5,311 nucleotides of DNA from an uncultured Prevotella sp. (GTDB taxonomy: Bacteria; Bacteroidota; Bacteroidia; Bacteroidales; Bacteroidaceae), in contig CAKQXI010000149.1 of assembly GCA_934281565.1 (NCBI GenBank), forward strand, positions 1 through 5,311, written 5' to 3'. Made by a program: the position numbers and the translations under genes. Below are positions 1-5,311 of the stretch, one piece after another. The stretch's first letter is position 1. Every line of letters starts with the position of its first letter. Below the pieces are notes generated by a model. It ran no database searches and was not told the origin of the DNA. It worked only from the letters and a program-made list of their open reading frames with translations.

Positions 1-52
1 TTTTACCTTGATTATTTAACGTTCGTTTATACGACTATGTCGCAATCTTCTG

Positions 53-60
53 CAAACTTA
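53..60 (-). promoter_or_regulatory. Possible Bacteroidales -7 promoter element
   Basis: The minus strand reads TAAGTTTG here, an exact fit to the Bacteroidales -7 consensus TAnnTTTG. It points left and could drive a gene beyond the window edge. No TTTG -33 element is found upstream; the nearest imperfect candidate is TTTC at 78-81, which is spaced a little short. A motif this degenerate can occur by chance, so support is weak. Apart from this and the short repeats, nothing else is recognisable in 1-118. Confidence 0.25.
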
Positions 61-66
61 GAGCGT

Positions 67-114
67 AATCTGCGAGAGAAATAAATCCTGTGTGAGAATA
101 AAAAATCTGCGAGA
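67..114. repeat. Short direct repeats, AATCTGCGAGA type, three copies
   Basis: AATCTGCGAGA occurs exactly at 67-77 and again at 104-114, a spacing of 37 bases. Between them lies a diverged copy, AATCCTGTGTGAGAATAA (84-101). The block sits just downstream of the glycosidase stop at 119-121. It is unlike the heptamer family to the right of the antiporter. No hairpin with a U-run is visible, so it is not a clear terminator. I believe similar motifs recur between genes in this phylum, but I have not verified that. Confidence 0.6.
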
Positions 115-118
115 ATAA

Positions 119-2455
119 TTATTCAACAGTCAATGTACCATTGAGCAAGATATTGTCTGAGGAAGAACCAACCATGACATTGAAGTCACCGGGCTCCACA
201 ATCTGCTTCAAGTCTTTATCAACGATGCACAAATCTTCTTCGTTGATACGGAAAGTGAAATGATGGGTATCACCTTTCTTTATCATCACCCTCTCAAAAT
301 GCTTGAGTTGCTTCAATGGCTGCACGATAGAAGCAACGACATCATGCAAGTAGAGCTGTGCCACCTCCTCACCATCACGGTTGCCAGTGTTGGTAACATC
401 GAAGCTGACCTCAAAGTCGGTCTTGCCTTTCTTGGTGATGGAAAGGTTGCTATACTTAAAAGAGGTGTAGCTAAGACCATAACCGAAGCTATAAAGAGGC
501 TGTGCGCTCATCTCGGCATAGTCATGGGGCAAGAAAGTCTTGTTGTAATAAACAGGAAGCTGTCCCATGTCACGTGGTACGCTGATAGGCAATCTACCAG
601 CAGGGTTGTAGTCTCCAAAGAGCACATCAGCTATTGCCTGACCACCTTGCTGTCCTGGATAATAAGCAGTCAACAAGGCATCGGCATTCTCTGCTGACCA
701 AGTCTTCAACAAAGGGCGACCCTCGATATAGACGACAACCATAGGTTTGCCAGTTGCTTTCAAAGCCTTCAGCAGCTCGTTCTGTCGGCCAAGCAAGTCA
801 AGTGTGGCACGGTCGAAGCCCTCGCCACAATCCATGTCGCTTACAGACTTGGTATCTGTTTCAGCGGCACCAGTGTCTTTGAATTTGGTATTGAAGTCAC
901 GTGCGGAGCTACCACCCACGGCTACGATGACGACATCAGCACGGCGTGCAGCCTCCACTGCCTCTGGGATATTGGTATGGGCTGTGTCACGGATGCCGCA
1001 ACCCTTTACATATTCGATGTTGGCGGCAGGCAACTTGCTCTTGACACCGTCCAAGATAGTCTTGACATTGCCAGGAGCTTGGGGTGAGGTATAGTCGCCA
1101 AGCATATTATATACATTGTCGGCGTTAGGACCGATGACGGCAACCTTGATATCCTTGTTGAGAGGTAAGATGTTGTTGGCGTTCTTCAGCAAGGTGACGG
1201 AAGCTAACGCTGCTTGGTGAGCTACCTCTATGTTTTCTTCGCTACGAACCTGGCGAGCTTTCTTTGGGTCTACGTATGGATTGTCGAAAAGCCCCATTTC
1301 AAACTTACGTTTCAAGACATGAGCGACAGCAGAGTCCACTTCTGCTTCCGAGGCAAGTCCTTTCTTGACAGCATCGGCAAGTTTGCCGTAAGCAAGAGCA
1401 CCCAAGTCTACATCCACACCAGCTTGCAATGCCATGACACCAGCCATCTGGCGGTCTTTGGCAACATGATGGGTTCCATAGATGCCATCGATGCTATAAA
1501 GGTCGGAGACTACGAAGCCCTTGAACTTCCATTGGTTCCTAAGCAAGTCGGTGAGGAAATAGCTGTTGGAGGTGCTTGGGATGCCATCCAGTGCATTGTA
1601 AGAAGTCATGACCGACAAGGCACCTGCGTCGATGACCTTCTTGAAAGGATAGAGGAAGTATTGGTGGATGGCACGCATACCGATGGTGGTAGGACCACCG
1701 TTTTGTCCTCCCTCGGTAGTGCCATAGCCGATGAAGTGCTTCAATGTGGCGAGTGTGGCGTATGGGTTCTGGAGCTTTCCTGCACCCAAGCCTTTCACCA
1801 TGGAAGCGCCTATCATGGCGGTGAGGACAGGGTCTTCGCCGTATGACTCCTCTACACGTCCCCAGCGTGGCTCACGACTGAGGTCCAATACGGGTCCATA
1901 ACTGATGTGGGCACCCTGCAAGCGTATTTCCTTGCTCACGACCTTGCCTGTCTTTTCGGCAATCTCCGTGCTCCAAGTGGCTGCCATTCCTAAGCCAGTA
2001 GGGAATACGGTCGTACCTATCGCCATGTGTCCGTGGGGAGCTTCTTCGGCAAGAAAGAGAGGGATGCCTAAACGAGTATTCTCCAGTACATATTTTTGTA
2101 AGGCATTGCCTGCCTTTGCCGCCATTTCTGGGTTAAGACCTGTCTCCAAGGTTCTTTGTGTCCAAGGGTCAGCCCTGTAAGTAGCCCATAGCATACCTAT
2201 GTTGCCCTCACGTATGTCTTTCTTGAAGCTCTCGGAGGGAACGACCTCCTTGCCCTTGATGTCATAGTAGTTCCAGGCAAGCGTGCAGCGCAGCTGACCG
2301 ATCTTTTCTTCCAAGGTCATTCGGTGCAAGAGATCGTTTACACGTTGCTCCACAGGTAGGTTCTTGTTCTTGTAAGGAAGCGTTTCCTTTGTCTTTGCAT
2401 GGGCAGGTGTCGACATGACCAACAGGGCTGCCATTCCTAATAATGTTAACTTCAT
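119..2455 (-). CDS. Secreted glycoside hydrolase family 3 beta-glycosidase (beta-glucosidase/beta-xylosidase type)
   Basis: This complete 778-residue protein most likely removes non-reducing terminal beta-linked glucose or xylose from oligosaccharides in the periplasm. Residues 1-20 form a signal peptide with a hydrophobic core and a probable AHA|K cleavage site; no lipobox cysteine is present. The GH3 N-terminal barrel (about 30-390) carries PVLDLSREPRWGRVEESYGE (188-207), LKHF (238-241) and GFVVSDLYSI (313-322), in which Asp318 is the expected nucleophile. The GH3 C-terminal alpha/beta domain (about 420-640) contains GEGFDRATL (544-552), with Glu545 the candidate acid/base. PLYSFGYGLSYTSF (653-666) leads into a fibronectin III-like domain (about 690-770). 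The length and domain order are normal for the family. The start is chosen because the signal peptide begins there. The leader has no Shine-Dalgarno, which is usual in Bacteroidota. The gene starts 30 bases after the antiporter stop, so co-transcription is likely. The family and fold are secure; glucosidase versus xylosidase specificity cannot be read from the sequence. Confidence 0.95.
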   Translation of the reverse strand: MKLTLLGMAALLVMSTPAHAKTKETLPYKNKNLPVEQRVNDLLHRMTLEEKIGQLRCTLAWNYYDIKGKEVVPSESFKKDIREGNIGMLWATYRADPWTQRTLETGLNPEMAAKAGNALQKYVLENTRLGIPLFLAEEAPHGHMAIGTTVFPTGLGMAATWSTEIAEKTGKVVSKEIRLQGAHISYGPVLDLSREPRWGRVEESYGEDPVLTAMIGASMVKGLGAGKLQNPYATLATLKHFIGYGTTEGGQNGGPTTIGMRAIHQYFLYPFKKVIDAGALSVMTSYNALDGIPSTSNSYFLTDLLRNQWKFKGFVVSDLYSIDGIYGTHHVAKDRQMAGVMALQAGVDVDLGALAYGKLADAVKKGLASEAEVDSAVAHVLKRKFEMGLFDNPYVDPKKARQVRSEENIEVAHQAALASVTLLKNANNILPLNKDIKVAVIGPNADNVYNMLGDYTSPQAPGNVKTILDGVKSKLPAANIEYVKGCGIRDTAHTNIPEAVEAARRADVVIVAVGGSSARDFNTKFKDTGAAETDTKSVSDMDCGEGFDRATLDLLGRQNELLKALKATGKPMVVVYIEGRPLLKTWSAENADALLTAYYPGQQGGQAIADVLFGDYNPAGRLPISVPRDMGQLPVYYNKTFLPHDYAEMSAQPLYSFGYGLSYTSFKYSNLSITKKGKTDFEVSFDVTNTGNRDGEEVAQLYLHDVVASIVQPLKQLKHFERVMIKKGDTHHFTFRINEEDLCIVDKDLKQIVEPGDFNVMVGSSSDNILLNGTLTVE

Positions 2456-2485
2456 ATTCGATGTTGATAGTGTTTTGTTGTAAAT

Positions 2486-4747
2486 TCAATTTCTGTTGCT
2501 GATGAGCTGGAGGTTGGCTTCCTCGCCAACGAGCCAGATGATGTCGCCTTTCTTGAAGCGGCGGGTAGGAGCGACCTTCGTCAAGTTCTCCCGTCCTTCT
2601 TCCAGACCTACCACCATACAGTTGTATTTGTCTCGGATGCCGCTCTCTATGAGTGTCTTTCCCACGAACTCACTGTTGCCGCCGACAATCAACTGATGCA
2701 GTTTCATTTCTCGTTTCTCTATCTCTGGGTCTTCCGGGATGATGGCGGAACGGATGGAAGTACCAAACTTCTGTATCTGGTCGTCGTTGCCAATGACTTG
2801 CAGTTTGTCGCCCGGGAAGATGACGGTATCACCGTTGGGGATGTTGATGCGCTGGGAACCACGCAAGATGCTGCTCATGTCTATGCCAAACTGCTGTCGC
2901 AAGTGCAGTTCCTTGAGTGAGTGACCTGCCCATGCTGAGTCTTCGGGAACCTCGAACTCGCTGATATGGATGTCCCTGTCGAGCAAGTGCCCTTCATACA
3001 ATGGCTTCTTCTTCCCCCTGATTTGAGCCTCGATGTCACGAGAACGTAGGTTGCGGATAAAGAGGCGTTCCATCGTGATGCTGCGCTTCTTGATCCATCT
3101 TGACATGATCATGAGTGCCACGACGGCTGCCCCGATAAAGAGCATAAGTACGTTGGTGAAGCGTGTCAGGTAGTTGCAGATGTAGAATACGAACCCCAAG
3201 GCTATGAGGAACCTGGCGAAGATGGTAAAGAGGAGTGGGATATGGTTGATGTTGCTCTCCACCCACAGGCGTTTGAACTCACTGCTGTGGTTCTTCTTCA
3301 TGACGATGGCACGCAGGAAAGGGGCTATCATGAGAACGGTGAGCACGCCAGTGATGGCGTTGGCATACCAATGGAGGTGCCAACTGGGGAAGAAGTTCCT
3401 TATCACGGGCAGCACGAATGTGAACATCAAGACGATGACGGCCGTAGAAAGGATGGAGTAGGCTATCGTGTTGATTGCCATTTGTTTCAAGAGGGATTTC
3501 CACTTGCTCTGTTGGGTAGTGGATGGGTGGTTCATCGCTAAGTGGTTGAGCACATTCGTCAGCCTGCTGGGCAAGTGCTTTTCCATGATGCGGTAACTTG
3601 GGTTGGCAAGCCTGATCATATAGGGAGTAAGGAATGTCGTGATGACGGAAACGGCAACCACGACAGGGTAGAGGTAGTTGCTGATGACACCCAATGAGAG
3701 TCCTAATGAGGCGATGATGAACGAGAACTCACCTATCTGCGCCATCGAGAAGCCACAGCGCATGGCTGATTTCAATGACTCGCCACCGAGCATGAAGCCA
3801 AAGGTTCCGAAGACGGCTTGCCCTACCAATATCGTTGCTACCAATATCAAGATGGGGATGGCGTACTCCACAAGGATATTTGGGTCTACGAGCATACCGA
3901 CGGATACGAAGAAGATGGCTCCGAAAAGGTTCTTCACGGGTTCTACGAGCTTGATGATTTTCTCCGCCTCTATGGTCTCCGCAAGGATACTGCCCATGAC
4001 GAATGCGCCAAAGGCACTGGAGAAGCCTACCTTGGTGGAGAGCACCGCCATGGCGCAACAAAGTCCCAAGGCTACGATAAGCAAGGTCTCACTATTGATG
4101 AGCTTGCGCACCGAGCGCAAGAACAGGGGAATGGCGAAGATGCCCACGATGAACCATACGATGAGGAAGAAGCCTATCTTGAAGACTGAGCGCAACATCT
4201 GTTCGCCGTTGGGGTTGCTTCCTCCTGCGATGGCTGAGAGCATCACCATCATGACGATGGCAAGGATGTCTTCCAGTATCAGGACACTCATCACCATGCC
4301 AGCAAACTTCTGTTGCCGGAGTCCTAAGTCGTCGAAAGCCTTGTAGATGATGGTGGTGGAGCTCATGGCGAGCATACCGCCAAGGAAGATGTAGTCCATC
4401 TTGTTCCATCCGAAGCCATAGCCAACGCTGATGCCTAACATCATCATGCAGAACACGATGACCACGGTAGCGATGATGGGCGAGGCTCCCATCTTGACGA
4501 TCTTCTTGAACGAGAAGTCAAGACCAAGGGAGAACAAGGTGAAGATGACGCCAATGTCAGCCCATGTCTTGATGTCTTGCTCATCCACTACCGACATGGT
4601 GTAGGGCATATGTGGTGAAACCAGAAATCCTGCCACGATATAACCGAGTACCAAGGGTTGTTTCAGTTTCTTGAATATCAAGGTTACGATACCTGCCACT
4701 ATCAATATGAGTGCAAGGTCTTTGACGAGGAAAGGGATTTCGGACAT
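2486..4747 (-). CDS. CPA2-family cation:proton antiporter with C-terminal TrkA_C domains
   Basis: This complete 753-residue inner-membrane protein probably exchanges Na+ or K+ for H+ in pH, sodium or potassium homeostasis. Residues 1-380 form the Na+/H+ exchanger membrane domain, with GYIVAGFLVSP (35-45), LFSLGLDF (71-78), SSTTIIYKAF (129-138), LILEDILAI (156-164, with Asp160 at the position of the ion-binding Asp), FGAFVMGSILAET (246-258) and AQIGEFSFIIA (336-346). A second hydrophobic block (about 420-550) holds roughly four more predicted membrane segments. The cytoplasmic tail has two TrkA_C/RCK_C-like domains (about 585-660 and 680-750). No Rossmann nucleotide-binding RCK_N domain with a GxGxxG motif is seen between them, so this is not a full KefB/KefC arrangement. 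Start: the in-frame upstream codons are ATA- and ACT-rich repeat with a stop at 4781-4783 and no alternative ATG. The leader just before ATG is AAAAACG, without Shine-Dalgarno. The family is confident; the ion is not determined. Confidence 0.94.
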   Translation of the reverse strand: MSEIPFLVKDLALILIVAGIVTLIFKKLKQPLVLGYIVAGFLVSPHMPYTMSVVDEQDIKTWADIGVIFTLFSLGLDFSFKKIVKMGASPIIATVVIVFCMMMLGISVGYGFGWNKMDYIFLGGMLAMSSTTIIYKAFDDLGLRQQKFAGMVMSVLILEDILAIVMMVMLSAIAGGSNPNGEQMLRSVFKIGFFLIVWFIVGIFAIPLFLRSVRKLINSETLLIVALGLCCAMAVLSTKVGFSSAFGAFVMGSILAETIEAEKIIKLVEPVKNLFGAIFFVSVGMLVDPNILVEYAIPILILVATILVGQAVFGTFGFMLGGESLKSAMRCGFSMAQIGEFSFIIASLGLSLGVISNYLYPVVVAVSVITTFLTPYMIRLANPSYRIMEKHLPSRLTNVLNHLAMNHPSTTQQSKWKSLLKQMAINTIAYSILSTAVIVLMFTFVLPVIRNFFPSWHLHWYANAITGVLTVLMIAPFLRAIVMKKNHSSEFKRLWVESNINHIPLLFTIFARFLIALGFVFYICNYLTRFTNVLMLFIGAAVVALMIMSRWIKKRSITMERLFIRNLRSRDIEAQIRGKKKPLYEGHLLDRDIHISEFEVPEDSAWAGHSLKELHLRQQFGIDMSSILRGSQRINIPNGDTVIFPGDKLQVIGNDDQIQKFGTSIRSAIIPEDPEIEKREMKLHQLIVGGNSEFVGKTLIESGIRDKYNCMVVGLEEGRENLTKVAPTRRFKKGDIIWLVGEEANLQLISNRN

Positions 4748-4754
4748 CGTTTTT

Positions 4755-4838
4755 ATAGTTAATAGTTTACAGTTTATAGTTTATAGTTAATAGTTAATAG
4801 TTTATAGTTAATAGTTTACAGTTAATAGTTTATAGTTG
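4755..4838. repeat. Tandem heptamer array, 12 copies of A(T/C)AGTT(T/A/G)
   Basis: Reading from 4755 in steps of 7 gives 12 units without a single insertion or deletion. Positions 1 and 3-6 (A, AGTT) are invariant. Position 2 is T in ten units and C in two. Position 7 is T in six, A in five and G in one. A partial thirteenth unit (ATAGG) leads into core 1. A 7-base period shifts the reading frame at each unit and brings stop codons into all frames, so the array is non-coding. On the minus strand it would form the antiporter leader and ends 7 bases before the ATG. Such arrays are prone to copy-number change by slippage. Confidence 0.92.
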
Positions 4839-4902
4839 ATAGGCATTCTTGCCTAAAGGTAGTTCATGCTATACGGCGAAGCCGCTATAAACTATTAACT
4901 AT
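4839..4902. repeat. Structured core, copy 1, with two right-flank inverted heptamers
   Basis: This 64-base segment matches 4956-5019 at 62 of 64 positions, with differences at 4850/4967 (T/G) and 4861/4978 (A/G). It contains hairpin A, TAGGCA-TTCT-TGCCTA (4840-4855), which is perfectly paired. It also contains hairpin B, TATACGGC-GAA-GCCG(C)TATA (4870-4889), with one bulged C. The linker AAAGGTAGTTCATGC lies between them. The right flank is inverted heptamers (4889-4902, then a degraded copy at 4903-4909) that can pair with the array to the left. Confidence 0.88.
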
Positions 4903-4920
4903 CAACTGATTAGTTTATAA

Positions 4921-5033
4921 GGCTTTTATAGTTGATAGTTGATAATTTATAGTTAATAGGCATTCTGGCCTAAAGGTGGTTCATGCTATACGGCGAAGCC
5001 GCTATAAACTATTAACTATAAACTATAAAAGCC
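4921..5033. repeat. 113-base unit bounded by 32-base imperfect inverted repeats (MITE-like)
   Basis: The left end 4921-4952 and the reverse complement of the right end 5002-5033 both begin GGCTTTTATAGTT. They agree at 29 of 32 positions, with mismatches at 4934, 4941 and 4945. Core 2 lies between them. Further out, ATTAGTTTAT (4909-4918) is repeated inverted at 5050-5059, with two extra heptamers on the right side, so the larger symmetry spans 4909-5059. No clear target-site duplication is visible and no transposase gene is present, so the unit could be a non-autonomous mobile repeat or simply a long palindrome built from heptamers. Confidence 0.65.
4956..5019. repeat. Structured core, copy 2, with two right-flank inverted heptamers
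   Basis: This is the second copy, offset exactly 117 bases from copy 1 and identical at 62 of 64 positions. Hairpin B is unchanged (4987-5006). Hairpin A (4957-4972) has a G at 4967 instead of T, replacing an inner A-T pair by an A-G mismatch. Four forward heptamers precede it (4928-4955, one with ATAATTT) and inverted heptamers follow it. Confidence 0.88.
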
Positions 5034-5061
5034 CTATTAACTATAAACTATAAACTAATGT

Positions 5062-5311
5062 TCAGTCATTAAATTCCTCCGTTATCTCCGCTATTTTCAC
5101 GATAGTCTGCACAGCTTTCTCCATAACTTGGATGCTGACGAACTCGTGAGGACCATGGAAGTTGACACCACCTGCGAAGATGTTAGGACAAGGCAAGCCC
5201 TTGAAACTCAACTGCGCTCCGTCTGTACCGCCACGAATAGGCTCTACACGAGGAGGAACACCACTCTCTTGCATCGCTCTGAGCACAATGTCTATCACGT
5301 GCATATTAGGG
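5062..5311 (-). CDS. pepT: Peptidase T (tripeptide aminopeptidase), C-terminal part, cut by the window edge
   Basis: Eighty-two codons of the C-terminus are visible, ending in TGA at 5062-5064; the reading frame stays open to the right edge, so the start lies outside. Peptidase T is a cytoplasmic dizinc M20B exopeptidase that removes the N-terminal residue of tripeptides. The visible part matches the end of E. coli PepT nearly block for block: IRGGTDGAQLSF, GLPCPNIFAGG, NFHGPHEF and MEKAVQTIVKIAE. The first His of NFHGPHEF aligns with the C-terminal metal ligand (His379 in E. coli, recalled from the family). The E. coli protein is about 408 residues, so roughly 325 residues are missing here. 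The Met at 5302-5304 is internal, because the conserved alignment continues through the preceding Pro-Asn; it is not the start. No convincing terminator hairpin with a U-run follows the stop; the DNA runs directly into the heptamer repeats. Confidence 0.93.
   Translation of the reverse strand, partial: PNMHVIDIVLRAMQESGVPPRVEPIRGGTDGAQLSFKGLPCPNIFAGGVNFHGPHEFVSIQVMEKAVQTIVKIAEITEEFND

Larger units (their letters stand above)
4748..5061. repeat. Repeat-filled pepT-antiporter intergenic region
   Basis: These 314 bases between the pepT stop and the antiporter start contain no credible gene. They consist of heptamers (ATAGTTN), their reverse complements (NAACTAT), and two copies of a GC-richer core about 50 bases long. 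The order from left to right is: 12 forward heptamers; core 1; 3 inverted heptamers; a spacer; 4 forward heptamers; core 2; 3 inverted heptamers; AAAAGCC; then 3 more inverted heptamers, the first preceded by CTAT. Forward heptamers always lie left of a core and inverted ones right, so each core is the centre of a palindrome. Neither strand contains TTTG, so no Bacteroidales-type -7/-33 promoter (TAnnTTTG / TTTG) is recognisable here. Confidence 0.9.

Noticed and set aside
32..42. Small hairpin CGAC-TAT-GTCG as a terminator for the glycosidase
   Set aside because: Its four-base-pair stem has no following U-run and lies about 80 bases beyond the stop; it could arise by chance.
260..1846. Plus-strand open frames inside the glycosidase gene (for example 260-697, 747-1094 and 1214-1846)
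   Set aside because: They lie antisense to a strongly conserved GH3 coding sequence, and their translations show no recognisable domains, signal peptides or family motifs.
2262..2489. 75-codon minus-strand frame overlapping the antiporter-glycosidase junction
   Set aside because: It reads the glycosidase signal-peptide region in another frame and has no family features; the GH3 frame explains this DNA.
3678..4346. 222-codon plus-strand frame inside the antiporter gene
   Set aside because: It is antisense to the conserved exchanger domain. Its Met/Ser/Thr/Lys-rich composition is what reverse reading of hydrophobic codons produces.
4840..4889. Rho-independent terminator for pepT formed by hairpins A or B
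   Set aside because: On the minus strand neither hairpin is followed by a U-run; the sequence continues into mixed A/T heptamers.
4921..5033. Insertion sequence
   Set aside because: At 113 bases with no transposase and no clear target duplication, it can at most be a non-autonomous element.
4755..5058. CRISPR array
   Set aside because: The 7-base units are contiguous with no unique spacers, only two longer cores occur, and no cas gene is present.

Overview
The window reads as ordinary chromosomal DNA from a member of the Bacteroidota, most likely Bacteroidales and perhaps Prevotellaceae (Prevotella/Segatella-like). This is inferred from the gene families, the A/T-rich leaders without Shine-Dalgarno sequences, and the style of the protein sequences. 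No marker gene is present to fix the genus. All three supported genes lie on the minus strand, so transcription runs from right to left.

Layout in transcription order: (1) 5311-5062, the last 82 codons of a peptidase T (pepT), an M20 tripeptide aminopeptidase whose start lies beyond the right edge. (2) 5061-4748, a 314-base intergenic region made almost entirely of repeats: a 12-copy heptamer array and two copies of a structured core, each flanked by heptamers in opposite orientations. (3) 4747-2486, a complete CPA2-type cation:proton antiporter with an extra block of membrane segments and two C-terminal TrkA_C-like domains. (4) a 30-base gap. (5) 2455-119, a complete secreted family 3 glycoside hydrolase. 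(6) 118-1, a short intergenic stretch with three copies of a different, smaller repeat and a possible promoter element pointing out of the left edge.

The antiporter and the glycosidase are close enough to share a transcript. Their roles (inner-membrane ion/pH homeostasis and periplasmic oligosaccharide cleavage) have no obvious biochemical link, so this may be neighbourhood rather than pathway. The most unusual part is the pepT-antiporter intergenic region. It looks like a small non-coding palindromic repeat family (REP/MITE-like) with an exact 7-base internal period, and its heptamer array ends only 7 bases before the antiporter start codon. No complete new defence, mobile or regulatory system with protein components is visible.
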